From positions 5,942,001 through 6,006,000 of the forward strand of contig NZ_CP061080.1 of assembly GCF_014495845.1 (NCBI RefSeq): DNA of 64,000 nucleotides, given 5' to 3'. The position numbers and the translations under genes are program-made. Position 1 is the first letter of the stretch, and each line of letters begins with the position of its first letter. Below are positions 1-8,546 of this stretch, one piece after another. The notes under the pieces are model-generated. The model was not told the DNA's origin. It did no database searches and was given only the letters and a program-made list of their open reading frames with translations. Source of the DNA: Aquibium microcysteis (GTDB taxonomy: Bacteria; Pseudomonadota; Alphaproteobacteria; Rhizobiales; Rhizobiaceae).

Positions 1-1
1 C

Positions 2-145
2 CGTGCCGGCGTCGACCGCGTGATCGCCGACGAGCGTTATCGCGCCGGTCTGGTGGAGCGCGGCTTCGCCAATGCCGCGCGCTTCAGCGCCGCCGCGGTG
101 GCCGAGCGCTATGCCGCGCTCTACCGCGAGATTGCGCAAGAATGA
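2..145 (+). CDS. Glycosyltransferase, C-terminal fragment (cut by window edge)
   Basis: The first 47 codons read in frame to a TGA and end in a helical, alanine-rich tail of the kind that closes GT4 glycosyltransferases (ERGFANAARFSAAAVAERY, then ALYREI). No catalytic part lies in the window, so the assignment rests on the tail alone and on the family 4 glycosyltransferases found downstream on the same strand. It probably belongs to the same surface-polysaccharide neighbourhood. The start lies beyond the left edge. Confidence 0.5.
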   Translation, partial: RAGVDRVIADERYRAGLVERGFANAARFSAAAVAERYAALYREIAQE

Positions 146-146
146 C

Positions 147-174
147 GGCCGCCGGGACCCAACACCCGGCGGCC
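147..174 (+). terminator. Hairpin after the truncated glycosyltransferase
   Basis: A perfect 10-bp stem (GGCCGCCGGG / CCCGGCGGCC) with an 8-nt loop starts directly after the stop codon. No T-run follows it, so it may slow or stabilise the transcript end rather than act as a classical intrinsic terminator. The rest of 175-310 shows no gene. Confidence 0.4.
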
Positions 175-310
175 GCCTGCGAATGACGGGAGAGAGAAGC
201 CCGCCATCCGCGCCGGGGCGGGCCTCACGCGGCGTGGAACGTCGCCGCGGAGGCCTCGGCCCCTGCCTCGTTACGGGCGCGCGGAGACCGGCCGCCTCCG
301 CGCGCGCGCC

Positions 311-1525
311 TCATGCCGCGAACTTCAGGAGCTTGATGGCGTTGAAGTCGCTGATGCCGCCGCCCACCCGCTTGGTCACGTAGAACAGCACGTAGGGCTT
401 GGCCGAGTAGGGATCGCGCAGCACCTGCACGCCGCGGCGGTCCACCACCAGATAGCCGCGCTCGAAATCGCCGAAGGCGAGGCTGGCCGCGCCCGGCGCG
501 ATGTCGGGCATGTCGTCGCACTCCTCCACCGGGAAGCCGAGCAGGGTGGGACGCAGGCTGCCGGCGAGATCCGGCTGCCAGAGGTAGTTGCCGTTGTCGT
601 CCTTGATGCGCCGGATGGCCGACTGGGTCATCCGGTTCATCACGAAGCGCGCATTGCGGCGGTAGGCGGCTTTCAGCGCGAAGACGAGGTCGTAGAGCAC
701 GTCGGCGGCATAGTCGGCCGGCAGGCCGCCGGAGACGCCGGTCGCCACGTAGCCCACCTTGCCCCAGGCCCAGGCGTCGTTGGCGGCCTGGTCGTAGGCG
801 AGGAAGCCCTTGGGCTGGTTCACGCCGGTGCCGGAGACGAAGGCGCGGCTCTCGGCGGTGGCGAAGGCATCCACGATCTCGCGGTTCAGCCAGGCATCCA
901 CGTCCACGGCGGCATCGTCGAGAAGCTTGCCGGTGGCGGCGGGGCAGGCATAGATCTCCATCGTGGGATAGGAGAGCTCGGCGATCTTCGGCGTGCCGGT
1001 GACCGGGCGGTCGTCGGTCTCGCCCACCCAGCCGGTGGCCGCGCCCGCGGTCACGAAGGGCCGCTTGTAGACGCTGGACGAGACGGTGAGGTGCCCGGCG
1101 ATGCGGCGGATGGGGGAGAGCTCCTTCAGCTCCCCGAACAGCGCCGTCTCGGAACTCTCGGGCACGAGGAAGCCGCCGTCGGGCTCGGAGCCGACGCTCA
1201 TGCCCTTGCCCTCGAGCGAGAGCAGATGCGAGGGATCACCCCTGCGGACATAGCGCTCGAAGGCGCTCTTGGCCTCGCTCGCGCCGTCCACCCGGGCCAG
1301 GATCGGGCGGTTGAGGCGCAGGAACTCCTGGTCGACCTTCTGGAGGGTCTGCTCGATGCGCGCCAGCTTGTCCTCCACCAGCGGATCGACCGACTTGCGG
1401 CTTTCCAGCGCCAGCAGCCGGGCGTCGTTCTCGGCCTTGAAGGCCTCGAAGGCATTCATGTAGGTGTCGAAGGCGCCGGCGGCGTCGGGGAAGCTCTCCG
1501 GGGCGGCGATGTGGTCATATTGCAT
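311..1525 (-). CDS. HK97-fold phage major capsid protein, gene-transfer-agent type
   Basis: A 404-residue protein that would form the capsid shell of a phage-like particle. Residues about 25-75 are charged and heptad-like, as in the N-terminal delta/scaffold segment of HK97 capsids. The body then contains DGGFLVPES, RLLDD-like KLLDDAAVDVDAWL, GTGVNQPKGF, FVMNRMT and DMPDIAPGA, and ends in SDFNAIKLLKFAA. This motif order and the ending match capsid proteins of Rhodobacter-type gene transfer agents as I know them. The start at 1525 has a GGGAGA Shine-Dalgarno; an upstream in-frame ATG at 1720 lacks one. No portal, protease, terminase or tail gene lies within this window, so the gene is isolated between glycosyltransferases. 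Confidence 0.85.
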   Translation of the reverse strand: MQYDHIAAPESFPDAAGAFDTYMNAFEAFKAENDARLLALESRKSVDPLVEDKLARIEQTLQKVDQEFLRLNRPILARVDGASEAKSAFERYVRRGDPSHLLSLEGKGMSVGSEPDGGFLVPESSETALFGELKELSPIRRIAGHLTVSSSVYKRPFVTAGAATGWVGETDDRPVTGTPKIAELSYPTMEIYACPAATGKLLDDAAVDVDAWLNREIVDAFATAESRAFVSGTGVNQPKGFLAYDQAANDAWAWGKVGYVATGVSGGLPADYAADVLYDLVFALKAAYRRNARFVMNRMTQSAIRRIKDDNGNYLWQPDLAGSLRPTLLGFPVEECDDMPDIAPGAASLAFGDFERGYLVVDRRGVQVLRDPYSAKPYVLFYVTKRVGGGISDFNAIKLLKFAA

Positions 1526-1788
1526 GCACGGTCTCCCTTTCGGTGCGTCCCGGATCGGGGATCGATCCGGCAGCGCCCGCAAAGGATGCGGCCGCCCGGA
1601 GGGGGTGGGGACAGAGGGGTTCGGAATTTTTTCTTCATTGCCCCTCGGGCTGCATGCCGACCCAATGAAATCAGGACCTTGGCGTTGAAAAAAAGTTCGT
1701 GCCCCATGAAATCCATGCACGCGGCGCGGGCGAAACCGACGCGAAGCGGAACCCGCATGGCGCCTGCCGGCGGCGGCGGGAGGCCGTG

Positions 1789-2964
1789 ATGGCGCAGCCG
1801 CGGCCCGTCATCATGGTGTTCGTCCGCTACTACCTGCCCGGCTACCGGTCCGGCGGCCCGATCCGCACGATCGCCAACCTCGTCGAGGCCCTCGGCGACG
1901 CGTTCGATTTCCGGATCGTCACGTCCGACCGCGATGCGACGGACGAGCGGGCCTATGGCGGCGTCGACGTCGACGCGTGGAACCGGGTCGGCAAGGCTTC
2001 GGTCTGGTATGCCAGCCCCGCCGGCCGAAGGCTCCCGGCCCTCGTGCGCCTCGTGCGCGACACGCCGCACGACGCGCTCTACCTGAACAGTTTCTTCGAT
2101 CCCGAATTCACCATCCTGCCGCTCCTCTGCCGCAGGCTGGGATTGTTCCCCCGTCGGCCCTGCCTGCTTGCACCCCGGGGCGAATTCGCCCCGTCGGCGC
2201 TCGCCATCAAACCCGGGAAGAAGAAGGCCTACCTGGCGGCAGCGGCCGCGCTGCGGCTCCACGGACAGGTGCTCTTCCAGGCATCGACCCCGCATGAGCG
2301 TGCGGACGTCCTGCGCATGTTTCCGGCGTCGGCTCCGCGTATCCGGGTGGCGTCCGATCTTCCGGGCCCGCAGGCCGCCGTTCCGGCGACCATGGCGGAG
2401 GAGCGCAGCGGTCCGATCCGCATCTGCTTCCTCTCCCGGATCACGCCGATGAAGAACCTCGACTACGCCATCGACGTGCTGTCGCGGCTGTCCACGCCTG
2501 CCTCGCTCGACATCTACGGCCCCGTGCGCGACGATGCCTATTGGGACCTGTGCAGACGGGCGATCGCCGACCTTCCGCCCCATGTCTCGGCCGTCCATCG
2601 CGGCGAGGTCGAGCATGCCGCGGTCCCGGAGACGCTCGCGCGATACGATCTCTTCTTCCTTCCCACGCGGGGAGAGAATTACGGCCACGTCATTCTGGAA
2701 GCGCTGGCGGCCGGGCTTCCGGTGCTCATCGCCGATACCACGCCCTGGCGCGGACTGGCTTCGACGGGCGCGGGCTGGGACCTGCCGCTGGCGGATCCCG
2801 ATGCCTTCCGGGAAAAGATCGAGGACGTGTCGCGGATGGACCGCGGGCAGCGGCTGCAGCTGCGCGACTCAGCGCTGGCGCTGGCGCGCAGGCATCTGGA
2901 GGATGCATCGACGATCGAGCAGAACCGCCAGCTGCTGCACGACCTGACCGGCAGAGTGGCATGA
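1789..2964 (+). CDS. Family 4 glycosyltransferase (copy 1)
   Basis: A 391-residue GT-B fold glycosyltransferase that should transfer an activated sugar to a lipid-linked or polysaccharide acceptor at the cytoplasmic face of the membrane. The N-terminus carries YYLPGYRSGGPIRTIANL, the donor-independent GT4 glycine loop. The C-terminal half starts at CFLSRITPMKNLDYAI and holds the E-x7-E element in GENYGHVILEALAAGLPV. The start at 1789 is preceded by GGGAGG at good spacing; an earlier ATG at 1699 has no ribosome site. The gene is the first copy of a 1,488-bp tandem duplication. Substrate cannot be told from sequence. Confidence 0.85.
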   Translation: MAQPRPVIMVFVRYYLPGYRSGGPIRTIANLVEALGDAFDFRIVTSDRDATDERAYGGVDVDAWNRVGKASVWYASPAGRRLPALVRLVRDTPHDALYLNSFFDPEFTILPLLCRRLGLFPRRPCLLAPRGEFAPSALAIKPGKKKAYLAAAAALRLHGQVLFQASTPHERADVLRMFPASAPRIRVASDLPGPQAAVPATMAEERSGPIRICFLSRITPMKNLDYAIDVLSRLSTPASLDIYGPVRDDAYWDLCRRAIADLPPHVSAVHRGEVEHAAVPETLARYDLFFLPTRGENYGHVILEALAAGLPVLIADTTPWRGLASTGAGWDLPLADPDAFREKIEDVSRMDRGQRLQLRDSALALARRHLEDASTIEQNRQLLHDLTGRVA

Positions 2965-3303
2965 GCACGGCGTGCCGGGCCCGGCCTGCGTGGGCACGGC
3001 CCGCGCCGCCCGCTTAGGCCGGCACACCGGAGGCCCTCGTCGTCGACCCTCCGCGCCGCCCCTGATACGACTGGCCTCTACCTTCGACCCTCGCGCCGCC
3101 CCTCATCCGCCTGCCGGCACCTTCTCCCCGTAACACGGGGAGAAGAACGCCGTCACCGACGGCTTCGCCGGTCGCAAAGGTCGCCTACCTGGTGCCGATG
3201 TCGCGGCCGTGCCCCCTTCTCTCCGCTTGCGGGGAGAAGGTGCCGGCAGTCGGATGAGGGGCAGCGCTGTGGGTCAATCGAAAAGACCGCTGGTATCATA
3301 CCG
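1816..3303 (+). repeat. Tandem duplication, unit 1 (1,488 bp)
   Basis: Unit 1 runs from codon 10 of the first glycosyltransferase through its 3' intergenic hairpin element. Unit 2 follows directly with a constant offset of 1,488 bp. Apart from the first roughly 45-60 bp, where the units are clearly diverged, the units differ at only scattered bases, and two compensating 1-bp indels lie in the intergenic part. The 339 bp after the gene (2965-3303) hold no further gene. Confidence 0.95.
3095..3267. repeat. RIME-like inverted-repeat element A1
   Basis: The element is bounded by inverted repeats of about 35 bp: GCCCCTCATCCG-type ends, then CTGCCGGCACCTTCTCCCC on the left and its complement on the right. 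An inner hairpin around CTCCCCGTAACACGGGGAG is also present. This is the format of the rhizobial intergenic mosaic elements (RIME) seen in Rhizobiales genomes. It has no coding capacity of its own. Confidence 0.7.
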
Positions 3304-4452
3304 GTGTTCATACGCGATGACCTCCCCGGCTACAGGTCCGGCGGCCCGATCCGAACGATCGCCAACCTCGTCGAGGCCCTCGGCGACGCGTTCGATTTCC
3401 GGATCGTCACGTCCGACCGCGATGCGACGGACGAGCGGGCCTATGGCGGCGTCGACGTCGACGCGTGGAACCGGGTCGGCAAGGCTTCGGTCTGGTATGC
3501 CAGCCCCGCCGGGCGAAGGCTCCCGGCCCTCGTGCGCCTCGTGCGCGACACGCCGCACGACGCGCTCTACCTGAACAGTTTCTTCGATCCCGAATTCACC
3601 ATCCTGCCGCTCCTCTGCCGCAGGCTGGGATTGTTCCCCCGTCGGCCCTGCCTGCTTGCACCCCGGGGCGAATTCGCCCCGTCGGCGCTCGCCATCAAAC
3701 CCGGGAAGAAGAAGGCCTACCTGGCGGCAGCGGCCGCGCTGCGGCTCCACGGACAGGTGCTCTTCCAGGCATCGACCCCGCATGAGCGTGCGGACGTCCT
3801 GCGCATGTTCCCGGCGTCGGCTCCGCGTATCCGGGTGGCGTCCGATCTTCCGGGCCCGCAGGCCGCCGTTCCGGCGACCATGGCGGAGGAGCGCACCGGT
3901 CCGATCCGCATCTGCTTCCTCTCCCGGATCACGCCGATGAAGAACCTCGACTACGCCATCGACGTGCTGTCGCGGCTGTCCACGCCTGCCTCGCTCGACA
4001 TCTACGGCCCCGTGCGCGACGATGCCTATTGGGACCTGTGCAGACGGGCGATCGCCGACCTTCCGCCCCATGTCTCGGCCGTCCATCGCGGCGAGGTCGA
4101 GCATGCCGCGGTCCCGGAGACGCTCGCGCGATACGATCTCTTCTTCCTTCCCACGCGGGGAGAGAATTACGGCCACGTCATTCTGGAAGCGCTGGCGGTC
4201 GGGCTTCCGGTGCTCATCGCCGATACCACGCCCTGGCGCGGACTGGCTTCGACGGGCGCGGGCTGGGACCTGCCGCTGGCGGATCCCGATGCCTTCCGGG
4301 AAAAGATCGAGGACGTGTCGCGGATGGACCGCGGGCAGCGGCTGCAGCTGCGCGACTCAGCGCTGGCGCTGGCGCGCAGGCATCTGGAGGATGCATCGAC
4401 CATCGAGCAGAACCGCCAGCTGCTGCACGACCTGACCGGCAGAGCGGCATGA
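3304..4452 (+). CDS. Family 4 glycosyltransferase (copy 2, altered N-terminus)
   Basis: The second copy of the tandem duplication gives 382 residues from a GTG at 3304. It lacks the first nine residues of copy 1, and its next residues read FIRDDLPGYRSGG instead of FVRYYLPGYRSGG. From there on the two proteins differ by only three substitutions (S to T and A to V internally, V to A near the end). No Shine-Dalgarno precedes the GTG, and the hairpin element lies directly upstream, so expression is doubtful. It may be a functional paralogue with a different start, a pseudogene, or a donor for gene conversion. The GT4 motif GENYGHVILEAL is intact. Confidence 0.65.
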   Translation: MFIRDDLPGYRSGGPIRTIANLVEALGDAFDFRIVTSDRDATDERAYGGVDVDAWNRVGKASVWYASPAGRRLPALVRLVRDTPHDALYLNSFFDPEFTILPLLCRRLGLFPRRPCLLAPRGEFAPSALAIKPGKKKAYLAAAAALRLHGQVLFQASTPHERADVLRMFPASAPRIRVASDLPGPQAAVPATMAEERTGPIRICFLSRITPMKNLDYAIDVLSRLSTPASLDIYGPVRDDAYWDLCRRAIADLPPHVSAVHRGEVEHAAVPETLARYDLFFLPTRGENYGHVILEALAVGLPVLIADTTPWRGLASTGAGWDLPLADPDAFREKIEDVSRMDRGQRLQLRDSALALARRHLEDASTIEQNRQLLHDLTGRAA

Positions 4453-4582
4453 GCACGGCGTGCCCGGCCCGGCCTGCGTGGGCACGGCCCGCGCCGCCCG
4501 CATCGGCCGGCACACCGGAGGCCCTCATCGTCGACCTTCCGCGCCGCCCCTGATACGACTGGCCTCTACCTTCGACCCTCGC

Positions 4583-4755
4583 GCCGCCCCTCATCCGCCT
4601 GCCGGCGTTCTTCTCCCCGTAACACGGGGAGAAGAACGCCGTCACCGACGGCTTCGCCGGTCGCAAAGGTCGCCTACCTGGTGCCGATGTCGCGGCCGTG
4701 CCCCTTCTCCCCGCTTGCGGGGAGAAGGTGCCGGCAGGCGGATGAGGGGCAGCGC
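4583..4755. repeat. RIME-like inverted-repeat element A2
   Basis: The copy of element A1 carried by unit 2 of the duplication. It has the same outer ends (CCTCATCCGCCTGCCGGC and its complement) and the same inner CTTCTCCCC/GGGGAGAAG hairpins, with small base differences. Confidence 0.7.
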
Positions 4756-4785
4756 CGTGGGTCAATCGAAAAGACCGCTGGTATG

Positions 4786-4943
4786 AACCCCTGCCGGCTT
4801 CTTCCCCCGCGAGCGGGGAGAAGAAGCCGTCATCGATGGCTTCGCCATTCTCAAAGGTGGGGGATATGGCACCGCAATCGCAACCGCGACCCCGTCTCCC
4901 CGCTGCGGGGAGAAGGTACCGACAGGGGGATGGGATGCTGTGT
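4786..4943. repeat. RIME-like inverted-repeat element A3 (diverged)
   Basis: A third, more diverged member begins with CCCCTGCCGGCTTCTTCCCCC and ends with GGGGAGAAGGTACCGACAGGGGGATG. It lies outside the tandem unit, so it was not copied by the same event. Confidence 0.55.
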
Positions 4944-5078
4944 TTCCCGTCAAGCCGCGGTTCGGCTCCGGAGGCGGTTCCGGGCGATGGGCGTGTCGGC
5001 GAGGACGATGCGCCTTGGCATGACGGCGACGAGGGCGTCCGCGGGGGCGGAACGGCGAATGCGGTTTCGATAGGCAGG

Positions 5079-5514
5079 CGTCATTCCGGGGCCACGGAGC
5101 GGAAGCCGGAATCCAGGACGCCGACCTTCACCGTATCGCGCCCGCGCGGGGCGAGCTTCGCATGCGGCGCGGCGCCGGATCCCGGGTTCGCCGCGCGGCC
5201 CCGGAATGACGAAGGTGGGGGTGCCGGTCTCCAGCCCCTCGTCCTCACCGTCCGTCCCGGTGCGGCTGAAGCATGTCTCCCGAAAGGGGGCACCGGTTTC
5301 GGGTGAAAGACATGTGCGAAGACAAGGACCTGATGCGTCCGGAGCGAATCTGAAAGATCGCGACACGCTTTGGCCCGCGGGACACGTCATTCCGGGGCCG
5401 CGCAGCGGAACCCGGAATCCAGAGTGCCGGCTCCCGGACGGGCACGAGCGCCGCGCACTTCCATCTCGGTCAACACGCTGGATTCCGGGTTCGGCTTCGC
5501 GGCCCCGGCATGAC
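5079..5514. repeat. Cluster of four inverted copies of a second intergenic repeat
   Basis: The motif CGTCATTCCGGGGCCGC-GCAGCGGAA-CCCGGAATCCAG occurs four times: 5079-5114 and 5385-5423 in one orientation, and 5178-5211 and 5478-5514 in the other. They form two head-to-head pairs. The whole stretch 4453-5792 has no convincing gene; its open frames are repeat-derived and GC-driven. Confidence 0.7.
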
Positions 5515-5792
5515 ACCGATGAGGAGGCCGCGCGGGTGGGCTTCGATGCCCGCCTGCAGATGCTCGAGTGCAGCAGAGTTGATGACGGCGCGGCGGACGG
5601 GCCAGCGGCGCGACGCAGTGAGGCGGCGGCTTGCAGAGGCATGCGTCCTTCGAGGTTCGCCGCGCGGGGTCATGCTCCGCTGGCGGGGGCGTGCAGGCTC
5701 GCACCTCGGGATGAGGGGGAGGGCGCCGACGGTCGATCGAAAGGAACGCCGGCATCATCCGGCGCCGGCGGCTGGCCGGAGGGCGGTCGCGA

Positions 5793-6740
5793 TCAGCGGC
5801 GTTCCAGGATCGGCACGCAGACGTCGAGGTCGTTGGTGGCGAGGTGGGCGTAGCGCATCGTCATCGTCAGCGTCTGGTGGCCGAGCCAGGTCTGGACGCG
5901 GCGGATGTCGATCCCGCCCTGCACCAGGCGCGACGCGCAGGTGTGGCGCAGCACGTGGGGCACGACGTCGGCGTCCGACCCCAGTCCGATCGATTCCTTC
6001 GCCTCGTTCCAGACCGCGCGGTACCTGTGCTGCAGGATGCCGGAGAAGGGGCCGCCGCGGCGGCCGGCCTGCGCGGTGACCACCTCCATCGCGCGATGCG
6101 TGAGGGGGATCGACCGGCTGCGGCCGGATTTGGTGATCCAGAAGCTGACGCGGCCCTCGCCGACGTCGCCCCATTTCAGCCCGATCGCCTCGCCGAGACG
6201 CGCGCCGGTATCGACCAGGAACACCGAGAGCCGGTAGTAATCCTCGGATCGGACGCGAATGGCGTCGAAGAGCGCGGCTTCTTCCTCGGCCGTTAGGAAC
6301 CTGATCCGGCCGGCGCGCTCCTTCTGGCGGATGAAGTCCGGAAGGCTGTGGACGTCGCCCATTTTCAGCGCCTTGCGAAGCAGCTTGCTCAGCGCGGCCA
6401 TCTTGCGGTTGATGGTGGCGTTGCTGTTGCCGCGGCTGCGCAGCGCCCCCGTGATCTCGTCGACAGTGTCCTGGGAGATCGCGCTGAACGCGCTGCCGCC
6501 CAGGATGGCATGCATCTCGTGAATGAAGGCGCAGACGTTGTTCTTGTGCGAGCCGTCTTCCCAAAGAATGTCGGCATAACGCCGGTAGAGATCCGCCAGT
6601 GTCTGCTCGCGCACGAGGCGCGGAGCGGATTGCGCGGAATAGGTCAGGGCGTAGGAGAAGCCAGGGATGTCCTGCCGGGCAGGAGCGGCGTTCCCTGTGG
6701 GCTCTTCGCGTGGGGTGTCCAGTGCTTTCGAAACGGCCAC
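5793..6740 (-). CDS. Tyrosine recombinase / site-specific integrase
   Basis: A 315-residue phage-integrase-family protein that cuts and rejoins DNA through a covalent tyrosine. Residues 40-130 form a SAM-like N-terminal core-binding domain. The catalytic set is complete: Arg181 (GARLGEA), Lys204 (ITKSGR), His262 and Arg265 (PHVLRHTC), His288 (TWLGHQ) and Tyr297 (MRYAHL). Size and architecture resemble XerC/D-like or small island integrases. No excisionase, recognisable att duplication or cargo boundary was found nearby, so its target is unknown. It lies downstream of porin 1 on the same strand, separated by a strong hairpin. Confidence 0.9.
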   Translation of the reverse strand: MAVSKALDTPREEPTGNAAPARQDIPGFSYALTYSAQSAPRLVREQTLADLYRRYADILWEDGSHKNNVCAFIHEMHAILGGSAFSAISQDTVDEITGALRSRGNSNATINRKMAALSKLLRKALKMGDVHSLPDFIRQKERAGRIRFLTAEEEAALFDAIRVRSEDYYRLSVFLVDTGARLGEAIGLKWGDVGEGRVSFWITKSGRSRSIPLTHRAMEVVTAQAGRRGGPFSGILQHRYRAVWNEAKESIGLGSDADVVPHVLRHTCASRLVQGGIDIRRVQTWLGHQTLTMTMRYAHLATNDLDVCVPILERR

Positions 6741-6841
6741 GAGAGGTCTTTCATCCTGGAATGAAGCCCCCCGGCTTACCGCAATAAAGGGACATCCACC
6801 GCCGCGTACCGGCCGCGATGCCCGTATATTGCCAAAAGGTT

Positions 6842-6873
6842 CGGGTCCGCAATTGTTAAAAATTGCGGACCCG
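6842..6873 (-). terminator. Perfect 13-bp stem hairpin between porin 1 and the integrase
   Basis: CGGGTCCGCAATT and AATTGCGGACCCG flank a 6-nt loop. Read on the minus strand, the stem begins about 20 nt past the porin stop and is followed by a short AACCTTTT tract, which fits a weak intrinsic terminator. The symmetry would also suit a protein or recombinase binding site upstream of the integrase. Confidence 0.55.
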
Positions 6874-6894
6874 ACGGTCTAGACGCTCAGGCGC

Positions 6895-8013
6895 TTAGAA
6901 GTAGCGCGTGAAGCGGAGGAAGCCGTTCCAGGCATCGCCGTCGCCGCGGTTGAGGACGTTGTCTTCGTCGGCGTAGGAGCCCTCGAGACGAACCTCGAAG
7001 TTGGTGACGGGAGCCCAGACCACAGCACCCTGGACCATCCAGGCATTGTTGCCGTTGAAGGCCTCGAAGTACTGGCCGCCGACCGTGCCGCTCCACTGAG
7101 CATTGAACTTGTGGTTATACGAACCGGCAACCGACCACTCGACGGCATTCGCGCCAGCAGCGCCCGACACGGGCATGCTGAGAGCGTAGGCGTTGGTGCC
7201 CGAAGCGTAGAACACGCCAGCGCGGATGTTGGAGCCGGCCATGTTCGGGATGTTGTACTGCATGCCGATCATGCCAGCCCATTCATCGTTCGACTCGTCA
7301 TAGGCAGCCTTGCCCCAGACGCCGCCCCAGCCCTGGCTGATGCCGAGGACGCCGACCACGTCGGGCATGTAGCCCTCGCCGCCCACGTCAGCGATGGTGT
7401 CGTCTTCCAGAACGATCGAGCCGAACACGCCGTTGCCGCCCGAGAAGGTGTAGCCGATCTGCTGGCGCTGCTGGTAGGCATAGGCGCCGCCGTTGTCGGT
7501 GTGCAGGATGCCGAAGCGGGCGATGCCCGGCAGGCCCCACGGGGCAGCCCATGCGGATTCGGTGTAGCCGACGTAGAAGCCGCCGAGCTGCACGATCGCC
7601 TGGTCCATGCCGTAAGCGGCGTCGGTGTTCGACACGGCGTCGGCCTGGATGCGCATGTAGCCGCGCAGCGTGCCCCACTCGGTGTCCGAGCGCGCATCGA
7701 CGTTCAGACGGGCGCGGGTGTTGAAGCGCCAGCCTTCCGCGATGTCGCGGCGGTCGAGAGTGACGCCAGGGCCCGGATCCGCATCGTACACTTCGTCGCC
7801 GCCGGAAGCGTTCACCTGCATGCGGACGTAGCCGTCGAACTTCAGGCAGGTCTCGGTGCCGGGGATGTAGAAGAAGCCAGCGCCGTAGGCGTCGCAGACG
7901 CGGACGTATTCGACCGGCTCCGGCTCGGCGATGACGACGGCGTCGGCGGCGCGAGCGCCGGTGACTGCGACGAGGGCCGCAGCCGAGCCGAGAAGAAGGC
8001 TCTTGATGTTCAT
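6895..8013 (-). CDS. Outer-membrane porin (rhizobial type), porin 1
   Basis: A 372-residue precursor of a trimeric 16-strand outer-membrane porin for passive solute uptake. It has a Sec signal peptide (MNIKSLLLGSAAALVAVTGA-RA, cleavage after ARA), then VCDAYGAGFFYIPGTETCL, a motif of Rhizobiales porins with two cysteines. It ends in LRFTRYF, the terminal-phenylalanine signal for BAM-dependent assembly. The start at 8013 has a strong GGAGG; the frame stays open upstream but has no ribosome site. The protein is a close paralogue of the porin at 9000-10109, differing mainly in extracellular-loop-like stretches. Confidence 0.95.
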   Translation of the reverse strand: MNIKSLLLGSAAALVAVTGARAADAVVIAEPEPVEYVRVCDAYGAGFFYIPGTETCLKFDGYVRMQVNASGGDEVYDADPGPGVTLDRRDIAEGWRFNTRARLNVDARSDTEWGTLRGYMRIQADAVSNTDAAYGMDQAIVQLGGFYVGYTESAWAAPWGLPGIARFGILHTDNGGAYAYQQRQQIGYTFSGGNGVFGSIVLEDDTIADVGGEGYMPDVVGVLGISQGWGGVWGKAAYDESNDEWAGMIGMQYNIPNMAGSNIRAGVFYASGTNAYALSMPVSGAAGANAVEWSVAGSYNHKFNAQWSGTVGGQYFEAFNGNNAWMVQGAVVWAPVTNFEVRLEGSYADEDNVLNRGDGDAWNGFLRFTRYF

Positions 8014-8546
8014 TTTCTGACCTCCAGTCAAAGTTTCAAAGTGGGTCTGGGTATTCTGGCTGAAGGACAGCATGGACTGCCCCATCCCCTTTTCCGAAAA
8101 AGATGCGTCTCTGCGCCCCTTCTCCGAGGCCAACCATACTCGCCGCCGCGGCCGGTTCAACTGCGGAACCGCCCGATCCCGGGCTTCCGCTGCTTGATGC
8201 CCGGCGTCTGTTGCACAAAAGCCACGAAAATCCCGGCCAGGCGCCGCAAATCGGGCCGCGTTTCAGAAAGCGGTAACACTTGTGGCACCCCCGACGGCCG
8301 GGAATCGCCCGTCCGGCGCTGGAATCGCGCCTTTTCCCGGTTGCGCCCGCGCCCCGTCGCAGCCGGCGCTTTGCCGCGCGGTTCCGCCAAGGCGGCAACG
8401 CCGATTCGCAGGCCTGCCCTGCCGCTGCCGCCGCACGAAGCCCGTGCCCTGTGCCGCCCATGCAGCCGGCTCGCCCCGTTCCTCTCCTACCTCCCGCCGG
8501 AAAATGCCTTGTGCGGCGGGACATTCCGGTCTATCCGGGCGGCAAC
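8014..8546. other. Long leader/promoter region of porin 1
   Basis: No gene seen. The stretch next to the porin start (TTTGACTGGAGGTCAGAAA in porin orientation) is the same as in front of porin 2, so the two genes share their translation-initiation region. The remainder is GC-rich and shows no convincing open frame on either strand. Confidence 0.5.

Larger units (their letters stand above)
3304..4784 (+). repeat. Tandem duplication, unit 2
   Basis: Second copy of the 1,488-bp unit. Homology to unit 1 ends at the GACCGCTGGTAT motif near 4784, where unit 1 continues with CATACCGGTG and unit 2 with GAACCCCTG. Confidence 0.95.

Noticed and set aside
4836..5853. Several open frames of 100-230 codons in the repeat region on both strands
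   Set aside because: They run through inverted repeats in all frames, lack ribosome sites and show no family motif, so I treat them as non-coding.
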